This document shows, piece by piece, positions 37,226-45,965 of a stretch of DNA of 64,000 nt. Source of the stretch: BP-464 sp963825415. Its GTDB lineage: Bacteria; Actinomycetota; Thermoleophilia; Solirubrobacterales; Solirubrobacteraceae. The stretch spans positions 186,001 to 250,000 of the forward strand of contig CAWGTD010000009.1 in assembly GCA_963825415.1 (NCBI GenBank), read 5' to 3'. The notes beneath the pieces are model-generated. The model did not search any database, was not told where the DNA came from, and was given only the letters and a program-made list of their open reading frames with translations. The position numbers were made by a program, and so were the translations under genes. The number at the start of each line of letters is the position of its first letter. The first letter of the stretch is position 1.

Positions 37226-37812
37226 GCGAGCTGGCGCGAATCCTCCAGGCGCTGCTGTTCCTCTCGCCCGATCCGGTGCCGGTCGCCGAGCTGGCCGATG
37301 CCGCGGGGGCGAGCGAGGCGGAGGTTCGCGAGGCGTTGGACGAGCTGAGCGGCCGCGAGGGCGGGCTGCTGCTGCGCGAGGTCGCGGGCGGATTCGCCCT
37401 GGCGACCGACCCGGTGGCCGAGGACGCGGCGCGCCGGCTGCTGGCCAAGCCACGCACCCCGCCGCTCACGCCGGCGCAGGCCGAGACGCTGGCGATCGTG
37501 GCCTACCTCCAACCGGTGTCGCGCCCGGAGATCACGCGGATCCGCGGCGTCAGCGCGGACTCGGCGGCAGGCACGCTGCTGGAGCGCGGCCTCGTCGAGG
37601 AGTCGGGGCGCTCGCAGTTCGGCGCGGTCCTCTACCGCACGACGCCGTTGTTCCTGAAGCTGTTCGGGATGACGTCGCTCGACGAACTGCCGGACGTCGG
37701 CGAGTGGGACCCGACGCCCGAGGAGGAAGCCGACCTGCGCGAGCGCCTGTTGAAGGCCGGCGAGGCGCGCAATCCCACACCGCCCGTCCAGCCGGACCCC
37801 GTCGAGGCCTGA
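37222..37812 (+). CDS. scpB: Segregation and condensation protein ScpB
   Basis: A 196-residue winged-helix partner of ScpA in condensin. It reads ILQALLFLSPDPVPVAELAD, FALATDPVAEDAARRLL, LTPAQAETLAIVAYLQPVSR, PEITRIRGVSADSAAGTLLE and TPLFLKLFGMTSLDELPDVG. GTG 37222 overlaps the scpA stop. A hairpin terminator follows directly, so trpS-scpA-scpB ends here. Confidence 0.96.
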   Translation: MSELARILQALLFLSPDPVPVAELADAAGASEAEVREALDELSGREGGLLLREVAGGFALATDPVAEDAARRLLAKPRTPPLTPAQAETLAIVAYLQPVSRPEITRIRGVSADSAAGTLLERGLVEESGRSQFGAVLYRTTPLFLKLFGMTSLDELPDVGEWDPTPEEEADLRERLLKAGEARNPTPPVQPDPVEA

Positions 37813-37814
37813 CC

Positions 37815-37832
37815 CACGGGCGAGTGCCCGTG
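37815..37832 (+). terminator. Hairpin terminator after scpB
   Basis: A perfect 7-bp stem CACGGGC/GCCCGTG around GAGT immediately after the stop codon, followed by CTGCTTTC. Confidence 0.6.
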
Positions 37833-38248
37833 CTGCTTTCGGCGCGAGGCGGGGCTGGCGGGTTCTGGGCAGCGAGGGGCGAGGAGGCCACTGGTTGCGC
37901 GAACGCGCGCGTCTCTCGCGAGCAAGCGGGTGCCTCTCGCGACGGTTGACGGTCGACTGCGGGCGTTGGGCTATCAAACCCACCACGTAGGAGCATTTGA
38001 TCGCCCAGCGCTGATCGCCCGGCGCGAATGGCCCGCTGGTAGCCGCGGTTGCTGACGAGCGACGCGGGCGATTGCGCAGGCGGGCGCCTCCTTTTCCCCT
38101 AGCTGCCCTGTCGCTTCATCGAGTGAGCAGTTGACCGCGCTATACGCGGCGAAGTGCGCACTCGATGCGTGGAGCGCCTGCGCGGCAAAGCACGCTGGCG
38201 AACGGGTAGCGGCGAAACGCATGACCCGCGGCGCGGGACCATGCGTAC
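37833..38248. other. Intergenic region without a recognised gene
   Basis: About 415 bases of mixed composition, less G/C-rich than the genes around it. Both strands have short ORFs lacking the third-position G/C bias. No tRNA-like T-loop or clear ncRNA was seen. TTGACG near 37944 and TATCAA about 20 bases later are a weak promoter guess. It must hold the promoter of the oxidoreductase gene. It marks the left edge of an insertion between scpB and the pseudouridine synthase gene. Confidence 0.4.
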
Positions 38249-39305
38249 ATGACCCCGCGCGGGACCGACTGGTGGCTCGCCGCGCTGGTCGCGCTGCTGG
38301 CGATCAGCGGCATCGCGACGTGGTTCTCCGCAACGCCGTCGGAGCGCTGGGTCTATGCGGTGCACGACGCGGGAGGCATCGCGCTCGGCGGCGTGCTGAT
38401 CTGGAAGTTCCGACGGGTGTGGCGGCGGGTGCTCGACACCGAGCACTGGGACCGGCGGACGGGCGCCGGGCTCGCGGCCGGCGCGCTGGTCGGCGGCGCG
38501 CTGGGCTCGGGCGTTGCGTGGTCGACCGGCGCGAGCACCTCGGTCGCCGGCTACACGCTGCTGGCCTGGCACGCCGTGTTCGGCGCGATGCTCGCCGTCG
38601 TGGTGCTGGGCCACGCGATCGTCCGCGCCAAGCCGTTGCGGCCGCGCGACGTCGCCGACCGCCGCCAGTTCTTCGCGACGATCGGCGTCGGGGCCGGCGC
38701 CGTCGTGGCCTGGCGCGTGCAGCGGCCGGTCTCGCGCGCGCTCGGCCTCGGCGGCGAGAACCGGCGCTTCACGGGGTCGTACTCCGACGACGGCCGCGGA
38801 GAGTTTCCTGTGACCTCGTGGGTGGCCGACGACCCGCGGGAGCTGGATGGCGACTCCTATCGCCTGGAGATCGACGGCGAGGCCGACACGCCGCTGCGCC
38901 TGGCCGTCGCGGAGCTCGACCTCGGCGACGAGCTGGTGGCCACGCTGGACTGCACGGGCGGCTTCGCGTGCACCCGCCGGTGGAGCGGCGTCCGGCTCGA
39001 CCGCCTCGTCGGCCGCGCGCGCGCCGCGCGAGTCGGCGAGCCACGTGCGCGTGCACTCGAAGACCGGCTACCGCGCGAGCTTCGCGCTCGACGAGGCGGC
39101 CGGGATCCTGCTGGCGACCAGGGTGGAGGACGATCTCCTCAGCCACGGCCACGGCGCTCCCGCGCGCCTCGTCGTGCCGAACCGCCGCGGTTTTCAGTGG
39201 GTCAAATGGGTCACCCGGATCGAGCTCGCCGACGGCCCGGACCCGGCGGCGACGCTGTCGACCGTCTGGAGCAGCCTCACGCCTGAGGGACGGGGTCGGG
39301 CTTAG
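38249..39305 (+). CDS. Membrane-anchored molybdopterin-dependent oxidoreductase, one frame break
   Basis: A restored protein of about 350 residues. The N-terminal 150 residues hold three to four membrane helices with histidines ([37 protein letters not shown]), like a small cytochrome b561/ferric-reductase-type anchor. The C-terminal half is a sulfite-oxidase/YedY-like molybdopterin domain, with [20 protein letters not shown] and the likely molybdenum-ligand cysteine in [20 protein letters not shown]. One extra base at about 39026-39031 shifts the frame; it continues as [20 protein letters not shown] and ends RGRA. Substrate unknown. Its 3' end overlaps convergent clpP by 29 bases. Confidence 0.8.
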
Positions 39306-39915
39306 CCCTGAACCCGGTCCGCAGGCGCTGGAGCTCGTGCGAGCTGATGACGCGGTCCACGAGGCCGTATTCGACCGCCTGCTCGGTGGTGAAGAAGCGG
39401 TCGCGTTCCATGTCTTCGTGGACGCGTTCGCGCGGTTTGCCGGTGTGGTCGGCATAGATCTCCTCGATCCGTTCGCGCAGCGCAAGGACCTCACGTGCGT
39501 GGATCTCGATGTCGGACGACTGGCCCTCGAAGCCGCCGCTGGGCTGGTGGATGAGGATCCGGGCGTTCGGCAGCGCCGAGCGCTTGCCGGGCGCGCCGCC
39601 GGCGAGCAGCAGCGAGCCCATCGACATCGCGACCCCGAAGCAGATCGTCGCCACGTCGGGCTTGATGAACTGCATCGTGTCGTAGATCGCCAGGCCCGCG
39701 TAGATCTGGCCGCCCGGCGAGTTGATGTAGAGGCTGATGTCCTTGTCGGGGTCCTCGCTCTCCAGGTGCAGCAGCTGGGCGACCACGAGGTTGGCCACCT
39801 GGTCGTCGACCGGTGTGCCCAGGAACACGATCCGCTCGTTGAGCAGGCGGGAGTAGATGTCGAACGACCGCTCGCCGCGGGCGCTCTGCTCGATGACCAT
39901 CGGGACGAGTGGCAT
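39277..39915 (-). CDS. clpP: ATP-dependent Clp protease proteolytic subunit
   Basis: A 212-residue ClpP with the catalytic triad: Ser in [15 protein letters not shown], His in [14 protein letters not shown], and an Asp in the C-terminal handle region. The N-terminal [19 protein letters not shown] and [20 protein letters not shown] are typical. ClpP assembles into a 14-mer that degrades substrates delivered by ClpX/ClpC. GGAGA sites precede ATG 39915. It stands alone, without clpX or a second clpP nearby, so it may be an extra paralogue. Its upstream region is shared with the SRPBCC gene and its operator. Confidence 0.96.
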   Translation of the reverse strand: MPLVPMVIEQSARGERSFDIYSRLLNERIVFLGTPVDDQVANLVVAQLLHLESEDPDKDISLYINSPGGQIYAGLAIYDTMQFIKPDVATICFGVAMSMGSLLLAGGAPGKRSALPNARILIHQPSGGFEGQSSDIEIHAREVLALRERIEEIYADHTGKPRERVHEDMERDRFFTTEQAVEYGLVDRVISSHELQRLRTGFRAKPDPVPQA

Positions 39916-39932
39916 TCGTTTCTCCGATCTCC

Positions 39933-39938
39933 TACACT
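39933..39938 (+). promoter_or_regulatory. Putative -10 element of a leaderless SRPBCC-arsR transcript
   Basis: TACACT lies 10 bases before ATG 39949, with a TGGCAT 17 bases upstream as a weak -35. No ribosome site lies between it and the ATG, so transcription may begin at or near the start codon. This is a prediction. Confidence 0.4.
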
Positions 39939-39941
39939 TGA

Positions 39942-39982
39942 CAACCTAATGGTTGGCAAAGAGAGTAGCAACCAAACGGTTG
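39942..39982. promoter_or_regulatory. Paired CAACC-N4-GGTTG operators
   Basis: Two near-identical palindromes, CAACC-TAAT-GGTTG (39942-39955) and CAACC-AAAC-GGTTG (39969-39982), are 27 bases apart. They also form a longer inverted repeat from CTTGACAACC (39937) to GGTTGTCAAG (39987). They overlap the start codon of the SRPBCC gene and lie in the clpP upstream region. A dyad of this form suits a dimeric winged-helix repressor, most likely the ArsR-type protein encoded two genes on. Confidence 0.65.
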
Positions 39983-40356
39983 TCAAGCGCGAGGTCGAGA
40001 TCGAGGCCTCTCCCGAAGACGTATGGGAGGCGGTTTCCGACCCCGGGCGCTGGCTCGGCGATGAGGTCGAGGCGCCTGACGGGCTGGAGCCCGGTGCGGA
40101 GATCGTGGTCCGCGACGCCGACGGCGAGCGTCACGGCCGCGTCGAATCGGCGGATCCGCCCGCCCGAGTCGTGTGGTGGTGGTGGCGCGACGACGAGCCC
40201 GCGACCCGCGTGGAGGTGCTGGTCGTCGCCGCGCCCGCGGGTGCCCGGGTGGTGGTCGTCGAGACGCAGCCCGCAAGCCTGCCGGTGCTCGCCGCCGGCT
40301 GGACGCCGCGTCTGCGCCTGCTCGCCGGCGCCGCGCGCGCGCTCGTCGCCGCCTGA
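39949..40356 (+). CDS. SRPBCC-domain protein
   Basis: A 135-residue protein of the START/SRPBCC (AHSA1-like) superfamily. It begins VVKREVEIEASPEDVWEAVS, then DPGRWLGDEVEAP, PPARVVWWWWRDD, with the C-terminal helix expected of this hydrophobic-pocket fold. ATG 39949 is the only in-frame start near the conserved N-terminus and lacks a ribosome site. SRPBCC genes next to an ArsR-type regulator form a common actinobacterial pair, often autoregulated. Ligand unknown. Confidence 0.8.
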   Translation: MVGKESSNQTVVKREVEIEASPEDVWEAVSDPGRWLGDEVEAPDGLEPGAEIVVRDADGERHGRVESADPPARVVWWWWRDDEPATRVEVLVVAAPAGARVVVVETQPASLPVLAAGWTPRLRLLAGAARALVAA

Positions 40357-40359
40357 CCG

Positions 40360-40677
40360 ATGTCGGCCTCCGATCCACTCGGCCCGGTGTTCGCTGCGCT
40401 GGCCGACCCGACGCGGCGGCAGGTCGTCGAGGCCGCGCTGGACGGATCGGTCACGGTGCCGCGATTGACCGCGCAGCTGCCGATGTCCCGACAGGCGGTG
40501 GCCAAACACGTAGACGCGCTCGAGGAGGCCGGCCTGCTGTGCCGCGAGGGCGAGGGGCGCCGGCTCTCCTACCGCCTGGAGCCGACCGCGCTGCGCGCCG
40601 CCACTCTGTGGCTGGAGCGCGTCGAGCGCGAATGGGACGACCGCCTCGCCCGCCTGAAGTCGGCGGTCGAGCGCTAG
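40360..40677 (+). CDS. ArsR-family winged-helix repressor
   Basis: A 105-residue regulator with the ArsR-type start DPLGPVFAALADPTRRQVVE and the recognition region QLPMSRQAVAKHVDALEEAG, followed by a beta wing (GEGRRLSYRLEP). It lacks the cysteine-rich metal site of classic ArsR/SmtB. It lies 3 bases after the SRPBCC gene and probably binds the CAACC-N4-GGTTG pair upstream. Its TAG stop overlaps the convergent rlmN stop (CTAG). Confidence 0.88.
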   Translation: MSASDPLGPVFAALADPTRRQVVEAALDGSVTVPRLTAQLPMSRQAVAKHVDALEEAGLLCREGEGRRLSYRLEPTALRAATLWLERVEREWDDRLARLKSAVER

Positions 40678-41661
40678 GCCGGAACGGCGGCGGCGGCCTT
40701 TGCCGCGAGCTGGCCGCAGGCCGCGTCGATGTCGCGTCCGCGCGTCAACCGCACCGTCGTGCGGACGCCGCGCTCCTCGAGCACCGCGCGGAACGTCCCG
40801 ATCGCCTCGCCCGTCGACCCGGCAGTAGCGCGAGCCGGTCGGGTTGAACGGGATCAGGTTGACCTTGTAGATCCGCGGGTCGAGCAGCCGGGCAAGCGCC
40901 AGCGCCTGCTCGTAGCGGTCGTTGACGCCGTCGAGCATCACGTACTCGACGAACACCATCCGGCGGCGCCGCTCGTGGTGGCGCCGGCAGGCATCCAGGA
41001 CGTCGGCGAGCGGATAGCGGTCGTTGACCGGCATCAGCTCGGAGCGCAGGGCGTCGTCGGGGGCGTGGAGCGAGAGCGCGAGGCGGATCGGCATGTCGCA
41101 ATCGGTCAGCCGCTCGATGCCGGGGATCCAGCCGACGGTCGAGATCGCCGTGCGCCGGTGGGTGATGCCCAGCGAGGGCAGCCGCTCGCAAGCGGCGAGC
41201 ACGGCGTCGATGTTGATCATCGGCTCGCCCATTCCCATGAAAACCGCGTGGTCGAGCGGCTCGATGCGGCGCAGGTGCAGGGCCTGGTCGAGGATCTCGC
41301 TCGCCGTCAGATTGCGGCCGAAGCGCATCTGTCCCGTCGCACAGAACGTGCAGGTCAGCGGGCAGCCCGACTGCGAGGACAGGCAGATCGACCGCCGGCC
41401 GTCGCGGTACTTCATGAGCACCGCCTCCACCGGCCGGCCGTCGTGGGTGGCGAACAGCGCCTTGACCGTGCCGTCGGACGACCGGGCCTCGTGGCGTGTC
41501 TCCAGCGAGGAGAACGGCACCTCGTCGGCCAGCCGGGCGCGCAGGCTCGCGGGGAGGTTGGTCATCTCCTCGTAGGACCCCGCGCCGCGGGCGGTCCACT
41601 CCCAGACCTGGTCGAGGCGGAAGGCCGGCTCGTCGGCCAGCGCGCGCTGCAGGGCGTCCAT
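40674..41661 (-). CDS. rlmN: 23S rRNA/tRNA (adenine-C2)-methyltransferase RlmN, one frame break
   Basis: A radical-SAM enzyme that methylates A2503 of 23S rRNA and A37 of some tRNAs. From ATG 41661 (MDALQRALADEPAFR), or GTG 41667, it has EEMTNLPASLRARLADEV, the radical-SAM cysteines in GCPLTCTFCATGQMRFGRNL, FMGMGEPMINIDAV and YVMLDGVNDRYEQAL. At about 40818-40822, one extra base (GGG for GG after YC) breaks the frame. Restored, it continues STGEAIGTFRAVLEERG, VRTTVRLTRGRDIDAACGQL, with the second catalytic cysteine in AACGQL, to the stop at 40674. It is divergent from the pseudouridine synthase gene. Confidence 0.93.
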
Positions 41662-41678
41662 GTCCACACTGCCAATGT

Positions 41679-42395
41679 ATGCGCCTGGCGAAGTACCTCG
41701 CCCACTGTGGCGTGGCCTCGCGCCGCGCCGCCGAGGAACTGGTCGCACAGGGCCGCGTGACGGTGGGGGGCGAGGTCGTCGAGGACCCGGCCCGCGATGT
41801 CGACGGCTCAGAGCCGGTCGTCGTCGACGGCCGCGCGGTCACGCCGCCTCCCGACCGGGTGGTCCACGCCGTCAACAAGCCCGCGGGCGTGGTCTCGACG
41901 GCGCGCGACACGCACGGGCGCCCCACGGTCGTCGACCTCGTGTCGTCCGAGCGCCGGCTCTACCCGGTCGGCCGCCTCGACGCCGAGACCACCGGCCTGA
42001 TCCTGCTGACCGACGACGGCGAGCTGGCCAACCGCCTGATGCACCCGCGCTTCGGCGTGCCACGCACCTATCGGGCCCGCGTGCTCGCGGGCCCGGTGCC
42101 GAGCCGCGCGCTGCACGCGCTGCGCCACGGCATCCAGCTCGACGACGGGCTCACCGGGCCGGCGCAGGTCCGCCAGCCGCGCCCCGGCGTGCTCGAGATC
42201 ACCATCAGGGAGGGGCGCAAGCGCCAGGTGCGGCGCATGTGCGAGGCGGTCGGCCACCCGGTCACGGCGCTGGAGCGGATCGCGTTCGGTCCCCTCCAGC
42301 TGGGCACGCTGCGGTCCGGCGCCCACCGGCTCCTGACCGCCCGCGAGGTGGAAGCGCTGCGCGCCGCGGCGCGCGAGCGCGGCCCGCGTAGGTAA
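41679..42395 (+). CDS. rluB: RluB/RsuA-type rRNA pseudouridine synthase
   Basis: A 238-residue enzyme with an N-terminal S4 RNA-binding domain (RLAKYLAHCGVASRRAAEEL) and the catalytic domain of the RsuA/RluB group. The catalytic motif is VGRLDAETTGLILLTDDGEL (catalytic Asp), and GRKRQVRRMCEAVGHPV is the usual C-terminal signature. It makes pseudouridine in 23S rRNA if RluB, or 16S if RsuA; the family and the scpAB neighbourhood favour RluB. The ATG at 41679 lies 17 bases from the divergent rlmN ATG. Confidence 0.92.
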   Translation: MRLAKYLAHCGVASRRAAEELVAQGRVTVGGEVVEDPARDVDGSEPVVVDGRAVTPPPDRVVHAVNKPAGVVSTARDTHGRPTVVDLVSSERRLYPVGRLDAETTGLILLTDDGELANRLMHPRFGVPRTYRARVLAGPVPSRALHALRHGIQLDDGLTGPAQVRQPRPGVLEITIREGRKRQVRRMCEAVGHPVTALERIAFGPLQLGTLRSGAHRLLTAREVEALRAAARERGPRR

Positions 42396-42408
42396 TGATG
42401 CCGCGTCC

Positions 42409-42774
42409 ATGAGGCTGCACGCGCTGCGCGGGGCGACGACCGTCGACCGCAACGAGCCCCAGGCGATTCTCGGCGCGACCGAGTGGCTGCTGCGCGAGAT
42501 CCTCAAGCGCAACGAGCTGTCCGCAGAAGACGTGGTGAGCTGCATCTTCACGCTCACCGAGGACCTCGACGCCGAGTTCCCGGCCGTGGCGGCCCGCAAC
42601 ATCGGCTTCAGCGCGGTGCCGCTGCTGTGCTGCCGCGAGGTGAGCGTCCCCGACGCCCTGCCGAAGGTCATCCGCATCCTCATGCACTACTACGCCGGCG
42701 ACGACCACACGCCACGCCACATCTACCTCGGCGAGGCGCGCACGCTGCGCCTCGACATCGAGGGCGCCCAGTAG
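42409..42774 (+). CDS. aroH: Chorismate mutase, AroH class
   Basis: A 121-residue AroH-fold enzyme converting chorismate to prephenate. It begins LHALRGATTVDRNEPQAILG with the conserved active-site arginine, and has FTLTEDLDAEFPAVAARNIG, VPLLCCREVSVPDALPKVIR and YLGEARTLRLD. It is a monofunctional B. subtilis-type trimeric mutase rather than the AroQ type. It lies 13 bases after the pseudouridine synthase gene and opens an aromatic amino acid operon with the aminotransferase, DAHP synthase, TyrA and AroA. Confidence 0.94.
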   Translation: MRLHALRGATTVDRNEPQAILGATEWLLREILKRNELSAEDVVSCIFTLTEDLDAEFPAVAARNIGFSAVPLLCCREVSVPDALPKVIRILMHYYAGDDHTPRHIYLGEARTLRLDIEGAQ

Positions 42775-42819
42775 CCCGCTGACGGCCGCCCTTGTCCATC
42801 GGGCGGCTGCTCTTACGAT

Positions 42820-43908
42820 GTGAGCGTGCCCCTGGAGTTCTCCGCGCGTGTAGGCCGCCTTCCGGATTACCCGGTGGCAGGCGGCTACGCGCTGCCGGAG
42901 GAGGTCGCTCTGCTGGCCTCCAACGAGTCGCCGTGGCCGCCGATCCCGGCCGTGGTCGAGGCCGCAGCCCGCGCCGCCGCGGGCGCGCACCGCTATCCCG
43001 ACCCGTCCAACAGCGTGCTGCGCGGGGCGCTGAGCGCCCGCTACGGCGTGCCCGCCAACCGCATCGCGATCGGCAACGGCTCGGTCGACCTGCTGATGGC
43101 GGCCGGCGAGGCGCTGCTCGAACCCGGCGCGGAGGTCGTCTACGCCTGGCCGTCGTTCTCGGTCTATCCGCATCTGCCCGCCGCCTCGGGGGCGACGGCG
43201 ATCGTGGTCGACCTCGACGCCGACCAGCGTCACGACCTCGACGCGATGGCCGAGCAGATCACGGTCGCCACGCGGCTGGTGATCGTCTGCAACCCCAACA
43301 ACCCGACGAGCACCGCGCTGCCGCTCGCCGAGATCGCCGCGTTCGTCGAGCGCGTGCCGCCCGCGGTCGCGGTGATCCTCGACGAGGCCTACTGCGAGTT
43401 CAACCTGCTCGACGACCCCGACGCGTCGGTCGACCTGCTCGAGCGCCACCCGAACCTCGTCCTGCTGCGGACGTTCTCGAAGGCCTACGGGCTGGCGGCG
43501 CTGCGGGTCGGCTACGCGCTCTGCGGCTCGCAGGAGTTCGTTCGCGCCGTGCACCAGGTGCGCCAGCCGTTCGTCTGCAACGGCGTCGCGCAGGCCGCCG
43601 CGACCGAGGCGCTGCGCCACTCAGACGCGGTCGCCGAGCGCGTCGAGCGCACGATCGCAGCGCGGGTGGAGATCGAGGAGGGCCTGCAACAGCTGGGCAT
43701 CGTGCCCGCCGAATCGCAGGCCAACTTCTGCTGGTTCGACCTGCCCGACGGCGCCGAGGAGGACGCGGTCGTCAGCGGCCTCTCCGACCGCGGCGTGCTC
43801 GTCCGGGCCGGCCGCGCGCTGGGGCGCGAGGGCGCGCTGCGCGTCACCTACGGGACCAGCGAGCAGAACCAGCGGTTCCTCACCGCCCTTGGCGAGCTGA
43901 TCGCCTGA
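42820..43908 (+). CDS. HisC-like PLP aminotransferase, probably aromatic
   Basis: A 362-residue fold-type I aminotransferase of the HisC/Pat group. It has LLASNESPWPPIP, GNGSVDLLMAAGEALLEPG, VICNPNNPTSTALP, ILDEAYCEFN, the PLP-lysine segment LRTFSKAYGLAALRVGYALC and a C-terminal arginine in LRVTYGT. Sequence alone does not separate histidinol-phosphate from aromatic (phenylpyruvate/4-hydroxyphenylpyruvate or prephenate) transamination. The operon with aroH and tyrA favours the aromatic role. Starts are GTG 42820 or GTG 42826. Its stop overlaps the next ATG. Confidence 0.88.
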   Translation: MSVPLEFSARVGRLPDYPVAGGYALPEEVALLASNESPWPPIPAVVEAAARAAAGAHRYPDPSNSVLRGALSARYGVPANRIAIGNGSVDLLMAAGEALLEPGAEVVYAWPSFSVYPHLPAASGATAIVVDLDADQRHDLDAMAEQITVATRLVIVCNPNNPTSTALPLAEIAAFVERVPPAVAVILDEAYCEFNLLDDPDASVDLLERHPNLVLLRTFSKAYGLAALRVGYALCGSQEFVRAVHQVRQPFVCNGVAQAAATEALRHSDAVAERVERTIAARVEIEEGLQQLGIVPAESQANFCWFDLPDGAEEDAVVSGLSDRGVLVRAGRALGREGALRVTYGTSEQNQRFLTALGELIA

Positions 43909-45809
43909 TGTCGCGGGCGGTCCGGGCGGCGGCGCTGGGCGCCACGCTGCTCGCGGTGTCCGCACAGCAGGCCGCGGCCGCGCCGGCCCGCTGTGTGCGG
44001 GCGCCGAAGTTCGTCTGCTCCTCGGTGGGAGTCCCGCTCGACCGGACCGGCACGGTGCCGGGCACGATCCGGGTGCGCTTCGCCGCCCAGAACCGGCTGC
44101 GCGGCGGCAAGGTGCTGGTGGCGCTCACCGGCGGCCCGGGCCAGAGCGGCATCCCGTTCGGGCCGGGCTTCGCCGAGGATCTGCGGCCCGTCCTTCGCAA
44201 CCACCGCCTCGTCGTCGTCGACCAGCGGGGCACGGGCGGCTCGCATGTCCTGAACTGCCCGGAGGTCCAGAGCCTCAGCGCGCTCGAGGAGATCCTGCCC
44301 GAGGACGTGCTCGGCTGTGCGTCACGACTGGGGCAGCTGCGCGACAGCTTCGCCACGATCGACTCCGTCGACGATCTCGAGGCGATCCGCGCGCAGCTGG
44401 GCGTCCCGCGCATCGCCATCTACGGCGTCTCCTACGGGACCTGGGTCGCCCAGCAGTACGCGCGCCGTTATCCCGACCGTGTGGAGCGGCTGGTGCTGGA
44501 CTCGGTCGTCCCGCCCGACGCCGATCCCTGGGACCTGCGGATCACGCGCGCGCTGCCGCGGGTGCTGCGCGACCTCTGCGGCCGTGGCGTCTGCGCGCGC
44601 TTCACTTCCGACCCCGCGGCCGACCTCGCCGCGCTGGTCGCGCGGATCCAGGCGAGCGGCAGCCTGAAGGCGGTGGTCCGCGACACCCGCGGCGGCCGGC
44701 GCAACGTGGTGCTGACGCAGTACGAGCTGTTGTCGCTGCTGGTCGCAAGCGACCTCAACCCGTACCTGCAGGCGCGCCTGCCGGGAGCGTTGACGGCCGC
44801 CCGCAACAACGACCTGACCCCGCTGCTGCGCCTCAAGCGCGACGCGGCCGGCCCGGCCTCGGCGATCGGCGAGCTCAGCGCCGGGCTGTTCGTCACGACC
44901 ACCTGTCTCGACCAGCCGCTGCCGTTCTCCTACGCCGACCCGATCGACGTCCGCGCCGCCCGCTCCGCCGAGGCGCTGGCCGCGCTGCCGCCCGAGAGCT
45001 ACGCGCCGTTCGACCGCGAGACGATCGATCGCTCGAGCGCGTCGCAGATCTGCCTGCGCTGGCCCGACGGCGTGTTCCGGCCGGGGGCAACCAACCCGCT
45101 GCCCGACGTTCCGGCGCTCGTGCTGTCGGGCCTCGCCGACCTGCGCACACCGATCGAGGGCGCCCGGACGGTCGCCGCCGAGCTTCCCCGCGCCCAGGTG
45201 GTGCCGGTCGCGGGATCGGGCCACTCGGTGCTGACCTCCGACGTGACCGGCTGCGTGGATCGCGCTCTGACGCGGTTCTTCGCGGACCGGGCGGTGGGGT
45301 CGCCGTGCCGCGGTTTCACCGACGCGCTGCGCGTCGCGCAGATGCCGCCGCGGCGGCTGGCCGACGTCGAACCGACCTCGGGCGTGCCCGGGCCGCGCGG
45401 CCGGGTGCTGCGCGCCGCGGTGGCCACCGTCGGCGACGCGTGGACCACCGACAACGAGTCGCTCTACGCCGGCTTCAACGACACCAGCGGCGGCGGGCTG
45501 CGCAGCGGGCGCTTCTCGATCGTGCCGACCGGCAGCGGCGACCTGCTCGTCCTGCGCCAGATGGTCTACGTCCCAGGCGTGACGGTCAACGGGGCCGTGG
45601 TGGCCGCCGGCGGCCAGTTCACCGGCCGGATCGTCGTGCGGGCGCCGCAGGGGCTCTCGGGGCGGCTGCGCCTGGTCAACGGGCGGGTGCGGGGAACGCT
45701 GGGGCACCGCCGCGTCGCCGCCTCGGAGCGCGCGCTGGTGCGGGCCACGATCGCCAAGGCCGCGGCTCGTAACCTAGGTCCGACGGTGAGAGGACCCAGT
45801 GCGCCCTGA
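43908..45809 (+). CDS. Secreted alpha/beta hydrolase, tripeptidyl-aminopeptidase-like
   Basis: A 633-residue exported hydrolase. The signal peptide ends QQAAAAPA (about residue 26). The fold shows ALTGGPGQSGIPFGPGF, the VVVDQRGTGGSHVLNCP motif, the nucleophile elbow GVSYGTWVAQQYARRYPDRV (Ser175) and a C-terminal TAP-like region ALVLSGLADLRTPIEGARTV with the histidine in VAGSGHSVL. An extra C-terminal beta domain of about 140 residues follows. It probably releases N-terminal peptides or hydrolyses esters outside the cell. It overlaps the aminotransferase stop by one base although its role has no clear link to aromatic synthesis. Confidence 0.85.
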   Translation: MSRAVRAAALGATLLAVSAQQAAAAPARCVRAPKFVCSSVGVPLDRTGTVPGTIRVRFAAQNRLRGGKVLVALTGGPGQSGIPFGPGFAEDLRPVLRNHRLVVVDQRGTGGSHVLNCPEVQSLSALEEILPEDVLGCASRLGQLRDSFATIDSVDDLEAIRAQLGVPRIAIYGVSYGTWVAQQYARRYPDRVERLVLDSVVPPDADPWDLRITRALPRVLRDLCGRGVCARFTSDPAADLAALVARIQASGSLKAVVRDTRGGRRNVVLTQYELLSLLVASDLNPYLQARLPGALTAARNNDLTPLLRLKRDAAGPASAIGELSAGLFVTTTCLDQPLPFSYADPIDVRAARSAEALAALPPESYAPFDRETIDRSSASQICLRWPDGVFRPGATNPLPDVPALVLSGLADLRTPIEGARTVAAELPRAQVVPVAGSGHSVLTSDVTGCVDRALTRFFADRAVGSPCRGFTDALRVAQMPPRRLADVEPTSGVPGPRGRVLRAAVATVGDAWTTDNESLYAGFNDTSGGGLRSGRFSIVPTGSGDLLVLRQMVYVPGVTVNGAVVAAGGQFTGRIVVRAPQGLSGRLRLVNGRVRGTLGHRRVAASERALVRATIAKAAARNLGPTVRGPSAP

Positions 45810-45965
45810 GGCAACATTCCAACTGCCACGACGGCCTCTGGATGCCCCCATGCCGCGTCCTCGGTCGGGGCAATACCACCGGTATTGCACCCTCCCTGCG
45901 TCCTTGCCTGGCGGCCCCAGAGTCTCGCCGTGCCAGGTGCAACGTCACCCCAAGGCCCACTGCCC
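45810..45965 (+). promoter_or_regulatory. Structured leader before DAHP synthase
   Basis: A non-coding gap of 156 bases between the hydrolase and DAHP synthase genes, with unusual composition for this window. It includes a perfect hairpin GCAATACC (45870-45877)/GGTATTGC (45881-45888) extended by flanking G/C pairs. Upstream, spanning the end of the hydrolase gene, GGTCC can pair with GGACC. CTCTGG and CCAGAG segments on each side of the central hairpin could form a longer stem. This suggests an mRNA leader with regulatory folding. No T-box motif and no Trp/Phe/Tyr-rich leader peptide was recognised. Confidence 0.4.

Noticed and set aside
37833..38248. tRNA or other stable RNA in the largest gene-free gap
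   Set aside because: No T-loop consensus, no cloverleaf pairing and no recognisable ncRNA signature by eye.
38514..38813. Additional small ORFs within the oxidoreductase gene
   Set aside because: They are alternative-frame shadows with Arg/Ala/Ser-rich composition.
45810..45965. T-box riboswitch before DAHP synthase
   Set aside because: The conserved T-box sequence and specifier loop are not present.
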